Assembly: GCF_015667795.1 (NCBI RefSeq)
Contig: NZ_JADPEL010000014.1
Location: 1-64,000, forward strand
DNA from: Clostridium sp. D53t1_180928_C8
Lineage (GTDB): Bacteria; Bacillota; Clostridia; Clostridiales; Clostridiaceae
Length of the DNA stretch: 64,000 nucleotides
Direction: 5' to 3'
Within the stretch, counting starts at the first letter, position 1, and every line of letters starts with the position of its first letter. This document shows, piece after piece, positions 34,538-43,729 of this stretch. The position numbers and the translations under genes were made by a program. The notes under the pieces are model-generated. The model worked only from the letters and a program-made list of their open reading frames with translations, had not been told where the DNA came from and did no database searches.

Positions 34538-34591
34538 GAACAAATGTTCATTTCTTAACTAAATAATACCAGAACATTTGTTCTTGGTCAA
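34538..34591 (-). promoter_or_regulatory. SOS promoter with two LexA boxes
   Basis: Two perfect 12-bp palindromes are present: GAACATTTGTTC (34572-34583) and GAACAAATGTTC (34538-34549). They fit the Gram-positive SOS box GAAC-N4-GTTC. On the minus strand TTGACC (34591-34586) and TATTAT (34568-34563) are 17 bp apart; the first box lies in the spacer and the second abuts the ribosome binding site. Confidence 0.88.
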
Positions 34592-34692
34592 CATTTTTTT
34601 ACTTTTTTAGAGTATTTTCTTTTATCTTATATCAACCCAAACACCCCATTCAATCTAATTAACCTGGTAATGCTCACTAACTTATTCTCTTT

Positions 34693-34724
34693 CCTCTTTT
34701 TATTATTAAAATAATAAAAAGAGG
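34693..34724. terminator. hairpin between carB and the LexA-controlled gene
   Basis: CCTCTTTTTATTATT pairs with AATAATAAAAAGAGG around a 2-base centre. The stem is long but AT-rich, and lacks a run of T beyond it, so it is a probable terminator or barrier after carB rather than a classic one. Confidence 0.55.
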
Positions 34725-34763
34725 ATCCTAATTTGAATCCCCTTTATATATAAATTTATTACA

Positions 34764-37700
34764 TTATTCAGCTATATTAAATACTTCTAAATCTCTCTTG
34801 TCAATTTCAGATACCTTAACATCTGCAATTGCTCTTAATGTATCTAATGCTGTTATAACTCCTATATTTCTTTCTATAGCAGCTCTTCTAATTAAGAACC
34901 CATCTCTCTTAGAATCATTTCCCTTAGTTGGCGTATTTACTACTAAATCAACTTCTTTATTCTTAACAACGTCTAATATATTTGGCTCTTCTTCATTAAG
35001 TCTTCTTACTTCTTCACAATCTATACCTGCATCTCTTAATAACTTGCAAGTTCCTTCAGTTGCAATAAACTTATATCCAGCCTTAGCTAAATCCTTAGCT
35101 ATTGGTAAGAACTCTGCCTTATCATGCTTATTAATAGTAGCTAAAATCTTTCCTTTTTCCATTGATGGATACATGCTACCGCCAACAAATCCCTTATATA
35201 AAGCTTCCTTAACATCTCTACCTACACCTAAAACTTCTCCTGTAGATTTCATTTCAGGGCCTAAAGATACTTCAACCTTTGGTAATTTTTGAGTTGAGAA
35301 TACTGGTACTTTAACTGATACTAATTCTGGTTCTGGGTAAACATCTATTCCATACCCTAAATCAACTAACTTTTCTCCAAGCATAACCTTAGTAGCTAAA
35401 TCTACTATTGGAACTCCACTTACTTTACTGATATATGGGACTGTTCTTGAAGCTCTTGGATTAACCTCAATTACATAAAGATTTCCTTCAAATTCTATGA
35501 ATTGAATATTTATCATTCCTTTAATTCCTATAGCTAAAGCTAATTTCTTAGTGTAATCTAAAACTTTTGCTTTAATTTCATCACTAATATTTTGGCTTGG
35601 GTACATTGTTACAGAGTCTCCTGAGTGAACTCCAGCTCTTTCTAAATGCTCCATTATACCTGGTATTAAGATATTTTCTCCATCAGATATAGCATCTACT
35701 TCTATTTCTCTCCCCATTAAGTATTTATCTATAAGTATTGGATTTTTCTTATCCTTTTTAAATGCATTACTTAAGTAGTACGTTAACTCTTCTTCATCAT
35801 GAGTTATTTCCATACCTTGACCACCTAATACATATGAAGGTCTAACAAGTACTGGGTATCTTAATCTATTTGCTTCTTCTATACCTTCTTCTAAAGTCCA
35901 AACACCTTTCCCCTTAGGTCTTGCTATATCGAACTTTTCAAGTAATTCTTCAAACTTTTCTCTATCTTCAGCCATATCTATTTGATCTGCTGTAGTTCCT
36001 AAGGTTTTAATTCCTTTTTCCTTTAAGAAGTTTGCAAGCTTAATTGCTGTTTGACCACCAAATTGAAGAATAACTCCATATGGATTTTCTTTTTCAATGA
36101 TATTTAATACATCTTCTTCTGTTAATGGTTCGAAGTAAAGTTTATCTGAAATATTGAAATCAGTACTTACTGTTTCTGGGTTGTTGTTAACTATTATAGT
36201 TTCAATTCCCATCTTCTTTAATGCCATTACACAGTGAACTGAAGCATAGTCAAACTCTATACCTTGACCTATTCTTATTGGTCCTGAACCTATTACTATA
36301 ACTTTTTTCTTATCTGATACTTCAACTTCATCATATTGTTCATAAGTTGAGTAGTAGTATGGTGATAATGCTTCAAATTCTCCTCCACAAGTATCAACCA
36401 TCTTATATGCAGGCTTTATGTTCCAGATGTTTCTTAATCTATAGATATCATCTGGGCTAACTTTTAACATATCTGCTATAGCCTTATCTGAGAATCCCTT
36501 TCTCTTAAGGTTTAATAACCATTCTTTATCTAAATCATCTATTTTGCTTAATTTTAACCTAGTTTCTTCATGCACTATCCACTTGAATTTTTCTAAGAAG
36601 AATATATCTATTCCAGTAATTTTAGCTATGCTTTCAATTCTATAATCTCTTCTTATCATTTCTGTAAGAGCAAATAATCTTTCATCATCCGGCTTCATTA
36701 CAGCTTCTTTTAATTCTTGAATACTCATTTCTTTAAACTTTGGATGGTCTAAAGAATATTTTCCTATTTCTAAACTTCTTATACCTTTTAATAATGCTGA
36801 CTCTAAGTTAGCACCTATAGCCATTATTTCTCCTGTTGCCATCATTTTTGTTCCTAAAGCTCTGTCAGCTGTAAAGAACTTATCGAAAGGCCATTTTGGA
36901 ATCTTAACTACTACATAGTCTAATGTTGGCTCAAAGCATGCATAAGTCTTTTGAGTTACTGCATTTTTAATTTCATCTAATCCATATCCTAAAGCTATCT
37001 TAGCTGCAAGCTTTGCTATTGGATATCCAGTAGCTTTTGATGCTAAAGCTGAAGATCTTGAAACTCTAGGGTTGATTTCTATAACTGCATATTCAAATGA
37101 ATTTGGATTTAAAGCAAATTGTACGTTACATCCACCTTCAATTCCTACCGCATTAATAATGTTAATTGATGCAGTTCTTAACATTTGATATTCTTTATCT
37201 GATAAAGTTTGTGATGGAGCTACAACTATACTATCTCCTGTATGAATTCCTACTGGATCAATATTTTCCATGTTACATACAGTTATACAGTTTCCGTAAG
37301 AGTCTCTCATTACTTCGTACTCTACTTCTTTCCATCCCTTAACTGATTTTTCTAGTAAAACTTGCCCTATAGTACTTAATTGTAATCCTGATGCAAGAAT
37401 AACTTTTAATTCTTCTTCATTTTCAGCTATTCCACCACCAGATCCTCCTAATGTATAAGCAGGTCTTACTATAACTGGGTATCCTATTTTATTTGCAAAT
37501 GCCATACCAGATTCCATGTCAGTTACTATTTCTGATGTAATAACTGGTTCATTAATTCTGTACATCATATCTCTGAATAACTCTCTATCTTCTCCTTCTT
37601 TGATAGAAGCTATTGATGTTCCTATAACATTAACGTTATACTTTTCTAATATTCCAGCATCATGTAAATCAACTGCTAGGTTAAGTCCTGTTTGACCTCC

Positions 37701-37970
37701 CATACCTGCAAGTAAGCTATCTGGTTTTTCTTTTGCTATTACTTTTTCTACAAACTCTACTGTTAATGGTTCTATATAAATTTTATCTGCAACTTCTCTA
37801 TCTGTCATGATAGTAGCTGGATTAGAGTTAACTAATACAACTTCTATTCCTTCTTCCTTTAAAGCCTGACATGCTTGAGTTCCTGAATAATCAAACTCAG
37901 CGGCTTGCCCGATAACGATTGGTCCTGATCCTATAACTAAAACTTTTTTAATATCTTTATTTAATGGCAT
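34764..37970 (-). CDS. carB: carbamoyl-phosphate synthase large subunit
   Basis: The 1068-residue enzyme has two ATP-grasp halves (about 1-400 and 545-930), an oligomerisation domain between them and a C-terminal MGS-type allosteric domain (about 930-1065). ATP-binding motifs are clear ([34 protein letters not shown]). With CarA it makes carbamoyl phosphate from glutamine, bicarbonate and ATP for pyrimidine and arginine synthesis. It lies 13 bp after carA, and is under a PyrR attenuator. Confidence 0.97.
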   Translation of the reverse strand: MPLNKDIKKVLVIGSGPIVIGQAAEFDYSGTQACQALKEEGIEVVLVNSNPATIMTDREVADKIYIEPLTVEFVEKVIAKEKPDSLLAGMGGQTGLNLAVDLHDAGILEKYNVNVIGTSIASIKEGEDRELFRDMMYRINEPVITSEIVTDMESGMAFANKIGYPVIVRPAYTLGGSGGGIAENEEELKVILASGLQLSTIGQVLLEKSVKGWKEVEYEVMRDSYGNCITVCNMENIDPVGIHTGDSIVVAPSQTLSDKEYQMLRTASINIINAVGIEGGCNVQFALNPNSFEYAVIEINPRVSRSSALASKATGYPIAKLAAKIALGYGLDEIKNAVTQKTYACFEPTLDYVVVKIPKWPFDKFFTADRALGTKMMATGEIMAIGANLESALLKGIRSLEIGKYSLDHPKFKEMSIQELKEAVMKPDDERLFALTEMIRRDYRIESIAKITGIDIFFLEKFKWIVHEETRLKLSKIDDLDKEWLLNLKRKGFSDKAIADMLKVSPDDIYRLRNIWNIKPAYKMVDTCGGEFEALSPYYYSTYEQYDEVEVSDKKKVIVIGSGPIRIGQGIEFDYASVHCVMALKKMGIETIIVNNNPETVSTDFNISDKLYFEPLTEEDVLNIIEKENPYGVILQFGGQTAIKLANFLKEKGIKTLGTTADQIDMAEDREKFEELLEKFDIARPKGKGVWTLEEGIEEANRLRYPVLVRPSYVLGGQGMEITHDEEELTYYLSNAFKKDKKNPILIDKYLMGREIEVDAISDGENILIPGIMEHLERAGVHSGDSVTMYPSQNISDEIKAKVLDYTKKLALAIGIKGMINIQFIEFEGNLYVIEVNPRASRTVPYISKVSGVPIVDLATKVMLGEKLVDLGYGIDVYPEPELVSVKVPVFSTQKLPKVEVSLGPEMKSTGEVLGVGRDVKEALYKGFVGGSMYPSMEKGKILATINKHDKAEFLPIAKDLAKAGYKFIATEGTCKLLRDAGIDCEEVRRLNEEEPNILDVVKNKEVDLVVNTPTKGNDSKRDGFLIRRAAIERNIGVITALDTLRAIADVKVSEIDKRDLEVFNIAE

Positions 37971-37983
37971 TTTCTAAACCCTC

Positions 37984-39033
37984 CTATAGTGCATATTCCA
38001 TAAATCTGTCAAATATATATTCACTATCCTTTGGACCTGCTGCAGCCTCTGGATGGAATTGAACTGAGTATATTGGTAAAGTAGTATGTTTCATACCCTC
38101 TACTGTTCCGTCATTGATATTTAAGTGCGTTGCTACAACACCCTCTGGTAATTCATCAACTACATATCCATGATTTTGAGAAGTAATATGAACTCTGTTT
38201 CTTTCTAAGTCTTTAACTGGATGGTTACATCCTCTATGTCCAAACTTCAATTTAGTAGTAGTTCCACCTAAAGTTAATGCTAATAATTGATGTCCTAAAC
38301 AAATACCAACTATAGGTTTAATTCCAACTATCTTTTTAACATTTTCTATTACATCTGTTAAATCCTCTGGATCCCCAGGGCCATTTGATAAAAATACTAA
38401 GTCAGGATTTACTGATAATACTTCTTCTGCAGTAGCAGTCATTGGAAAAACTGTTATTTTACAATTTCTCTTTTTGAAATTTCTAATTATATTAGTCTTT
38501 ATCCCAAAATCCATTATTGCAACATGCTTTCCTGTTCCCTCAATTGTGTATGGTTTCTTAGTTGAAACTATACTAACTGCTTCTTTATTTGAAAAAGCAC
38601 TTATTTTTTCCTTAACCTCTTCTAAAGTTTCATGTTCTAATGAAATTATTCCTCTCATTGTCCCATTATTTCTTAATACTTTAGTTAAAGCTCTTGTATC
38701 TATTCCTTCTAATCCAATTATTTTATTTTGTTTTAAATAATCTTCTAATCCAATTTCACATCTAAAGTTATTTGGGAAACTACATTTTTCTCTTACTATA
38801 AATCCTCTTACTTTTGGTGTATCAGATTCATTATCCTCTAAATTAATTCCATAGTTCCCGATTAACGGATATGTCATAGTAACAATTTGACCATAGTATG
38901 ATGGATCTGTTAATACCTCTTGATATCCTGTCATTCCAGTTGTAAATACAACTTCTCCTACGCTATCTTTTAAGTATCCAAATGCCTTACCTTCAAAAGT
39001 CATACCATTTTCTAATATAAGCCTTGCTTTCAT
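37984..39033 (-). CDS. carA: carbamoyl-phosphate synthase small subunit (glutamine amidotransferase)
   Basis: The 349-residue subunit has an N-terminal CPSase small domain (about 1-135) and a class I glutamine amidotransferase domain. The nucleophile elbow GICLGHQLLAL carries the catalytic Cys and the YSVQFHPEAAAGP motif the His/Glu. It passes ammonia to CarB. It is the first gene of the carAB operon, which follows the PyrR-type leader. Confidence 0.97.
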   Translation of the reverse strand: MKARLILENGMTFEGKAFGYLKDSVGEVVFTTGMTGYQEVLTDPSYYGQIVTMTYPLIGNYGINLEDNESDTPKVRGFIVREKCSFPNNFRCEIGLEDYLKQNKIIGLEGIDTRALTKVLRNNGTMRGIISLEHETLEEVKEKISAFSNKEAVSIVSTKKPYTIEGTGKHVAIMDFGIKTNIIRNFKKRNCKITVFPMTATAEEVLSVNPDLVFLSNGPGDPEDLTDVIENVKKIVGIKPIVGICLGHQLLALTLGGTTTKLKFGHRGCNHPVKDLERNRVHITSQNHGYVVDELPEGVVATHLNINDGTVEGMKHTTLPIYSVQFHPEAAAGPKDSEYIFDRFMEYAL

Positions 39034-39154
39034 TCCTAGCCCTCCTGAAATTTATGTATATAACAGCTAAAAATACACTTTCTAAAAGCTCTTTAACCTT
39101 AAATATATTTTCTCTATTTTCTTCATCTTATATTAATGAATTTATAAGAAAAGG

Positions 39155-39206
39155 ATAGTAGGGAGACATTTACCTATGTAATCTCTCCATACTATCCTTA
39201 TTATAT
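39155..39206 (-). terminator. terminator hairpin of the PyrR attenuator before carA
   Basis: On the minus strand AAGGATAGTA pairs perfectly with TACTATCCTT, extended by GGAGA/TCTCC, and followed by TTTTCTTAT. It stops transcription when PyrR is bound upstream. Confidence 0.85.
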
Positions 39207-39271
39207 TTAAAATCTACTTTAGAAAATTCTTTTGATAAATCGATGTAACTATTGCTATTTACGTATAACAT
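39170..39271 (-). CDS. putative leader peptide inside the PyrR attenuator
   Basis: A 33-codon ORF starts at ATG 39271-39269, nine bases after the AAAGGAG that ends the PyrR-binding region, and ends with TAA at 39172-39170. It begins MLYVNSNSY and ends RLHR. Its codons run through the 5' arm and loop of the terminator, so ribosomes on it would affect hairpin formation. It could be chance, since the frame is AT-rich and short. Confidence 0.4.
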   Translation of the reverse strand: MLYVNSNSYIDLSKEFSKVDFKYNKDSMERLHR

Positions 39272-39280
39272 ACCTACATA

Positions 39281-39303
39281 CTCCTTTCTGGCCTCTCTGG
39301 ACC
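39281..39303 (-). promoter_or_regulatory. PyrR-binding (anti-antiterminator) site in the carAB leader
   Basis: The minus strand reads GGTCCAGAGAGGCCAGAAAG. This matches the PyrR-bound RNA loop of Bacillus pyr leaders, with the core TCCAGAGAGGC. PyrR with UMP stabilises this loop and favours termination downstream. No pyrR gene lies in the window. Confidence 0.85.
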
Positions 39304-39355
39304 AATTTAAAGTGTACTTTTTAACTAATTAATTTATTCTATATCTTTGTATATT

Positions 39356-39384
39356 ATTGTATATTCAGCTCGAATTATTGTCAA
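39356..39384 (-). promoter_or_regulatory. promoter of the carAB leader
   Basis: TTGACA (39384-39379) and TACAAT (39361-39356) on the minus strand are spaced 17 bp apart. The leader would be about 315 nt and contains the PyrR site and terminator. From 39385 to 39596 nothing else was recognised. Confidence 0.8.
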
Positions 39385-39596
39385 GATTAAATTGATTATA
39401 TTCGTCCTATTTTATATATTCAGTTAATTGCACACTTCTATTCCAATTATTTGATTGTGTATTTTTTATAATTATACATCTTCGTGAATATTTATGCAAC
39501 ATTATTGTATTTTTATAAATATATAAATTAATAAATCCACGCCTACTTCTTTTTCATTTCTGATAATATCCTTAGAATCACATCCATATTTTTCAA

Positions 39597-40409
39597 TTAA
39601 TTATTTTTAAAATTACTTTCTATCCATTTAACGATAAACTCTATTGGATTTTCATCATTACTTGGAGCTATGTACTTTGATTTTTTCTTTAATTCTTCGC
39701 TTCCATTTTCTATACAAAATCCATAATTGGCCACCTCTAAAAGCTCCACATCATTCATATTGTCTCCAACTGAAATTACTGTAAACTCTTTAATGTTCTT
39801 ATGAGTTATTAGCTTTTTTAATGCTTGTCCTTTTGAGACATTCCTTGGAATTACTTCTAAATAAACTTCTGAACTTCTTACAATATTACTATCTCCATAA
39901 CTATCCTTTAAATATGCTTCTACACAATTTAGTTCTTCCTTTTCACCTACGATTAAAACTTTAGTCCACTTTTTATTCCAAATACTATCATCAACATTAT
40001 AAATCACATCATATCCAAGCTTATTAAACCTTTCAGTTCTTCTACATGATTGATAAATATACACTGTTTCATCGCTATATATTTCAATACCTACATTTTT
40101 ATTAATTTCACTAACTACTTTAATTATTACCTTTCTTTCTTCCTCTAAAAAGGTTTCCCAAACTACTAGGTCATTATTAAAATCATATACCTTTGTTCCG
40201 TTATACATAATAACAGGTAATGTAACCTTCATCTTATGAATATGTCTCTTTATAGATGGTAACATACGACCAGTAGCTAATGTAAATTCCCCCCCATTAT
40301 CTACAAAGTACTCTATAGCTTTTTTATTTTCTTCCGATAATTTTCCTTTACTATTTAAAAGTGTTCCATCCATATCTGAAACTAATACATATCCATTAAA
40401 AATCTTCAT
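39597..40409 (-). CDS. Cof-type HAD-IIB phosphatase
   Basis: The 270-residue protein has HAD motif I (VSDMDGTLLNSKG, nucleophile Asp near residue 12), a C2B cap and motif IV (SVGDNMNDVELLEVAN), with motif III Lys in SKGQALKKL. These are sugar-phosphate or nucleotide-related phosphatases of broad specificity; the substrate is not predictable. It lies 11 bp after the SDR gene, so the two are probably co-transcribed. Confidence 0.9.
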   Translation of the reverse strand: MKIFNGYVLVSDMDGTLLNSKGKLSEENKKAIEYFVDNGGEFTLATGRMLPSIKRHIHKMKVTLPVIMYNGTKVYDFNNDLVVWETFLEEERKVIIKVVSEINKNVGIEIYSDETVYIYQSCRRTERFNKLGYDVIYNVDDSIWNKKWTKVLIVGEKEELNCVEAYLKDSYGDSNIVRSSEVYLEVIPRNVSKGQALKKLITHKNIKEFTVISVGDNMNDVELLEVANYGFCIENGSEELKKKSKYIAPSNDENPIEFIVKWIESNFKNN

Positions 40410-40420
40410 ATATTATCTCC

Positions 40421-41203
40421 TTATTTCTTATTAGTCTTTAATATTATTTTTCTTGAAATGCTATCTGGTAAAAGTTTATTTCCTAAAACTAACAATTTAT
40501 TCTTCATACCTGGAATTATAATAAGCTTGCCTTTATTAAATTCTTTATAAGCAATTTTAGCAACATCTTCTGCTTCCATTAAATATTTTTTAGCTGCATC
40601 ACTTTTCTTAATTCCAGCCTTAACTTGAAATCCTGTTTTAACTGGTCCTGGACAAAGACATGAAACTTTAATTCCAGCTTCTTTACATTCCTCATATATA
40701 GCTTCTGTTAAATTTAACACATATGCTTTTGATGCATAATAAGCTGCCATTCTAGGTCCTGAACAAAAAGCTGCTGTAGAAGAAACATTTAAAATTCCAC
40801 CATTTTTATTTTCTATGATTTTAGGCAAAAAGTATTTTGTTAATCTAGTTAATGACTTTATATTTATATCAATTAATATTTCTTCCTTTTCCCACTCTAT
40901 ATCCTTAAAATCTCCAAATGTTCCTACCCCGGCATTATTAATTAAAGTATTTATATTTAAATTATTTATTTCTACATAGTTAAATAACTTTTCTATATCA
41001 TAATCTTTTGATATATCTAAGCTAAGAATCTTTATTTCTACATTATATTTATTTAACTCAGATTCTACTTTTTTTAATCTATCTATATTTCTAGCAATTA
41101 ATATTAAATTTTGACCACTACTAGCATATAATTTTGCTAATTCATATCCTATTCCAGAGCTAGCCCCTGTAAGTAATACATATTCTTTGTTAAAAGCTCT
41201 CAT
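40421..41203 (-). CDS. short-chain dehydrogenase/reductase
   Basis: The 260-residue SDR has the NAD(P)-binding motif LLTGASSGIGYELA near residues 9-22, NNAGVG, and the catalytic Ser and YxxxK (VSSTAAF and YYASKAYVL). The substrate is not predictable; similar clostridial proteins are annotated as SDR or DltE-like. The ATG at 41203 is preferred over TTG 41215 because GGAGG lies before it. It leads a two-gene unit with the HAD phosphatase. Confidence 0.9.
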   Translation of the reverse strand: MRAFNKEYVLLTGASSGIGYELAKLYASSGQNLILIARNIDRLKKVESELNKYNVEIKILSLDISKDYDIEKLFNYVEINNLNINTLINNAGVGTFGDFKDIEWEKEEILIDINIKSLTRLTKYFLPKIIENKNGGILNVSSTAAFCSGPRMAAYYASKAYVLNLTEAIYEECKEAGIKVSCLCPGPVKTGFQVKAGIKKSDAAKKYLMEAEDVAKIAYKEFNKGKLIIIPGMKNKLLVLGNKLLPDSISRKIILKTNKK

Positions 41204-41243
41204 TTTTTCCTCCAATAATATATTTTTATTTTTTTATTAAAAA

Positions 41244-41562
41244 GGTTCCTAAAATTAAATTATACATTGTATTTAATTATGACAAAGTTCTTAAAGCAAA
41301 AAACTTAATACTTATATAGTAAAAGTTTTAAAAAAAGTACCTAAATTAAAATTACATATTGTATTTAGTAATGACAAGATTAGTACATTAAAAATTTAAA
41401 ATTAAAAATAAAAATTTTGAGAAAAGTACCTAAACAAAATTTATACATTGTATCTAATAATGACAAAATTAATCAAACTAACATTTAACTATTTATTTAA
41501 AAAATTTATTAAAAAGGTACCTAAAACAAAAATGATAATTGTAATTAATAATATAAGAAAAA
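41244..41562 (+). repeat. four ~90-bp direct repeats upstream of the Asp-rich protein gene
   Basis: Units begin near 41244, 41336, 41425 and 41516; the CCTAAA anchors are 92, 89 and 91 bp apart. Each has the order GTACCTAAA, AAATT, ATACATTGTAT and TAATAATGACAA (about 46 bp) followed by roughly 45 bp of poorly conserved AT-rich DNA. ATACATTGTAT is an 11-bp palindrome. The fourth copy is degenerate and runs into the ribosome binding site of the next gene. They look like duplicated leader/operator units. Confidence 0.75.
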
Positions 41563-41578
41563 ATGGAGGAATTAAATT

Positions 41579-42073
41579 ATGAAAAAATTAATGATAGGTT
41601 TAGTATTAACAGCAATATGTGGTGGAGTTGGAGCAACAGCTTGGGCTACAACAAACAATGGAGAAATAAATACAAAAAGTGTAAATGTACAACCTGTAAA
41701 TAATAATATGAAATCAGAAGTAGAAAATTATATAAACAATACTTATGGTTCAAACTGGGCAATAGATTTATATGAAAAAAATGGTAAAGAATGGGATGAT
41801 ATTTTAGAAAATGAGTTAGAAACTAAATTTGGTCATAACTACGAAGATATAATCGACAATATTATTGATGCAAAAGAATTTGAATCCGGCTTAGATATAG
41901 ATAATGATGATCTATACGATGATCAAGACGATATTGATGATATCTATGATGATATTGATGATATCTATGATGATATTGATGATATTAATGACAATGATGA
42001 TAACCACGATAATGATGACATTAACGATACTCATGATGATGATCATGATGCTAATGATAGATATGATGATTAA
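41579..42073 (+). CDS. secreted Asp-rich repeat protein of unknown function
   Basis: The 164-residue precursor has a signal peptide with AWA at residues 21-23 as a likely signal peptidase site. A domain of about 80 residues follows, then an Asp-rich tail (about 107-164) built from 7-residue repeats of the type DDIYDDI, ending with His and Asn interspersed with Asp. The tail is encoded by 21-bp DNA repeats near 41929-41990. Such tails may bind Ca2+ or other cations. ATGGAGGAATT precedes the start. I do not recognise the family. Confidence 0.75.
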   Translation: MKKLMIGLVLTAICGGVGATAWATTNNGEINTKSVNVQPVNNNMKSEVENYINNTYGSNWAIDLYEKNGKEWDDILENELETKFGHNYEDIIDNIIDAKEFESGLDIDNDDLYDDQDDIDDIYDDIDDIYDDIDDINDNDDNHDNDDINDTHDDDHDANDRYDD

Positions 42074-42144
42074 ACTTTAGAAAATTATAATTTAAAATAT
42101 ATAAATAGAAAATAAAAATTATGTTTTATTTTTAGGAGGCTATT

Positions 42145-42555
42145 ATGGAAAAAAGCAGAAAAATAAGTGAAGTTATTAATAAATATGGATATACATTAAA
42201 TTTACATGAAATCAAAACTAAAACTGGTGCTGGAAATGGATATAGACATACAATTATAGATGTTGATAATAATATATCTAACAACTCACCTAAACTCGAA
42301 AAACTATATGATATAATAACCAACACTAAAGGAAGAGTTAACCTTCATAAAATCAAAGCTCAAACTGGTGTTGGCAATGGATATACTCATATTGATAAAA
42401 TAAATATGTCAACTACTATAAATAATTCTGACACAGCTAAAACTTATACTCATAAAAGTCATAAAATTAATGATTTAATTCTTAATACTGCTAAAAAACT
42501 TAATCTTCATGAAATAAAGGCACAAACAGGTGCTGGAAGTGGATATAAGCATTAA
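42145..42555 (+). CDS. protein of three Cys-less BFD-like repeats
   Basis: The 136-residue protein contains three copies of a motif of the form LNLHEIKAQTGAGNGYRH at residues 18-35, 65-82 and 119-136, each preceded by a helix such as KISEVINKY. The pattern matches the second half of the Fer2_BFD domain (TVEEVK-x2-TGAG-x-C-x2-C), but the two cysteines are replaced by Tyr and His. No cluster can bind as in BFD. AGGAGG precedes the ATG. It follows the Asp-rich gene by 71 bp without a terminator, so co-transcription is likely. Function unknown. Confidence 0.7.
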   Translation: MEKSRKISEVINKYGYTLNLHEIKTKTGAGNGYRHTIIDVDNNISNNSPKLEKLYDIITNTKGRVNLHKIKAQTGVGNGYTHIDKINMSTTINNSDTAKTYTHKSHKINDLILNTAKKLNLHEIKAQTGAGSGYKH

Positions 42556-42571
42556 TTTAAAACTAAAAATA

Positions 42572-42610
42572 GCCTTATAAAGATACATTATTAATGTATC
42601 TTTATAAGGC
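42572..42610. terminator. perfect bidirectional terminator hairpin
   Basis: A 19-bp perfect inverted repeat (GCCTTATAAAGATACATTA and its complement) with one central base serves both the plus-strand BFD-like gene and the minus-strand SanA-like gene. It overlaps the last codons and the stop (42591-42593) of the latter. Confidence 0.8.
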
Positions 42611-43187
42611 ATAAAAAGAAATCTTTAATTTGAGCTAAACGCTCTCTTCTTCTATATTTTTTCATCCTATCATATTCCCTCTTATCTGAGGCAATCCCAT
42701 AAGCTTCTATTCCAAATCTTCTTGCAATAAAAATAGCTCTTGGCAAATGATATCTATTAGTTGATATTATAGCACTTTTTATATTAAATTTATTTTTTGC
42801 TCTATTAATACTATCATAAGTACAAAAGCCACAATTATCTATTAATAAATCTTCTCTTCTAACATTTGCTTCCGTATAATTTTTCATAATCCAGTTCTTC
42901 ATTACTGCAAGTTCATTATACGATTCACCACTATTATCACCAGTTAATAAGATAGTTTTACAAATTCTTCTTACATATACTTTAGCTCCTGTATCTAGTC
43001 TATCAGCTAATAAATCGCAGGGATTTCCATCCTGTCTTACACCTGCCCCTAAGATGATTACAGTATCACAATCTATCGGAAGGTCCTTTAAATCTAAGAT
43101 ATACTTATCCCCATACAGATCCATTATTGCAAATATACCAAGAACAATTGCCACTACTATTAAACAAAAAATCAATACATAGGTCAT
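42591..43187 (-). CDS. SanA/YdcF-family membrane protein (DUF218)
   Basis: The 198-residue protein has one N-terminal membrane helix (about 1-20) and a DUF218 domain (VIILGAGVRQDG, ILLTGDN, NCGFCTYDSINRAK, ISTNRYHLPRAIFIARR). SanA-type members are linked to envelope integrity and exclusion of vancomycin at high temperature in E. coli. The exact biochemical activity is unknown. It is transcribed alone. Confidence 0.86.
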   Translation of the reverse strand: MTYVLIFCLIVVAIVLGIFAIMDLYGDKYILDLKDLPIDCDTVIILGAGVRQDGNPCDLLADRLDTGAKVYVRRICKTILLTGDNSGESYNELAVMKNWIMKNYTEANVRREDLLIDNCGFCTYDSINRAKNKFNIKSAIISTNRYHLPRAIFIARRFGIEAYGIASDKREYDRMKKYRRRERLAQIKDFFLCLIKIH

Positions 43188-43257
43188 ATAGTATTCCTTC
43201 TCGACTATTTCTCCTACTATATGATATGTATCGATTTATAAATTTGTACATAAATTT

Positions 43258-43704
43258 TTATAGTTCTACTTTCATCTTAACATGAGGAATATTTACTTCA
43301 TCATAGATATCAGATATAACTTTAAAACCTACACTTTCATATAATCCTTTTGCATAAAGCTGCCCAGATAATACTACAATATTTTCATCTAAATTATTTT
43401 TTATAAAATCTAATGCCACTTTCATCATTTTCTGAGCTATACCTTTTCTTCTATGACTTGAAAGCACTAAAACTCTTCCTACTGAAACATAATCATACCC
43501 TATATTCTTAGGCACTATTCTACTATAAGCAACAATTCTTCTATCTTCTTTTAACATTATATGATAGCACTTCTTATCCTTATCATCAAAATCCTGTTCT
43601 TCGACTATTTTTTGTTCACAAACAAAAACTTCAAATCTAGATTTAGCAATTTCATACATTTCATCAACATTTAATTCATCAAACTTCTTTATCTCAAAAT
43701 TCAT
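43258..43704 (-). CDS. ElaA-like GNAT acetyltransferase
   Basis: The 148-residue protein opens with the ElaA-type pattern LYEIAKSRFEVFVCEQ-like (here MYEIAKSRFEVFVCEQKI) and has the acetyl-CoA loop VLSSHRRKGIAQKMM near residues 83-97. ElaA homologues are GNAT enzymes of unknown substrate. It lies 25 bp after proA on the same strand and could be the last gene of a proBA operon, but its function gives no link to proline. Confidence 0.86.
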   Translation of the reverse strand: MNFEIKKFDELNVDEMYEIAKSRFEVFVCEQKIVEEQDFDDKDKKCYHIMLKEDRRIVAYSRIVPKNIGYDYVSVGRVLVLSSHRRKGIAQKMMKVALDFIKNNLDENIVVLSGQLYAKGLYESVGFKVISDIYDEVNIPHVKMKVEL

Positions 43705-43729
43705 ACTATTTGCCCCTTATATGTTTAAA

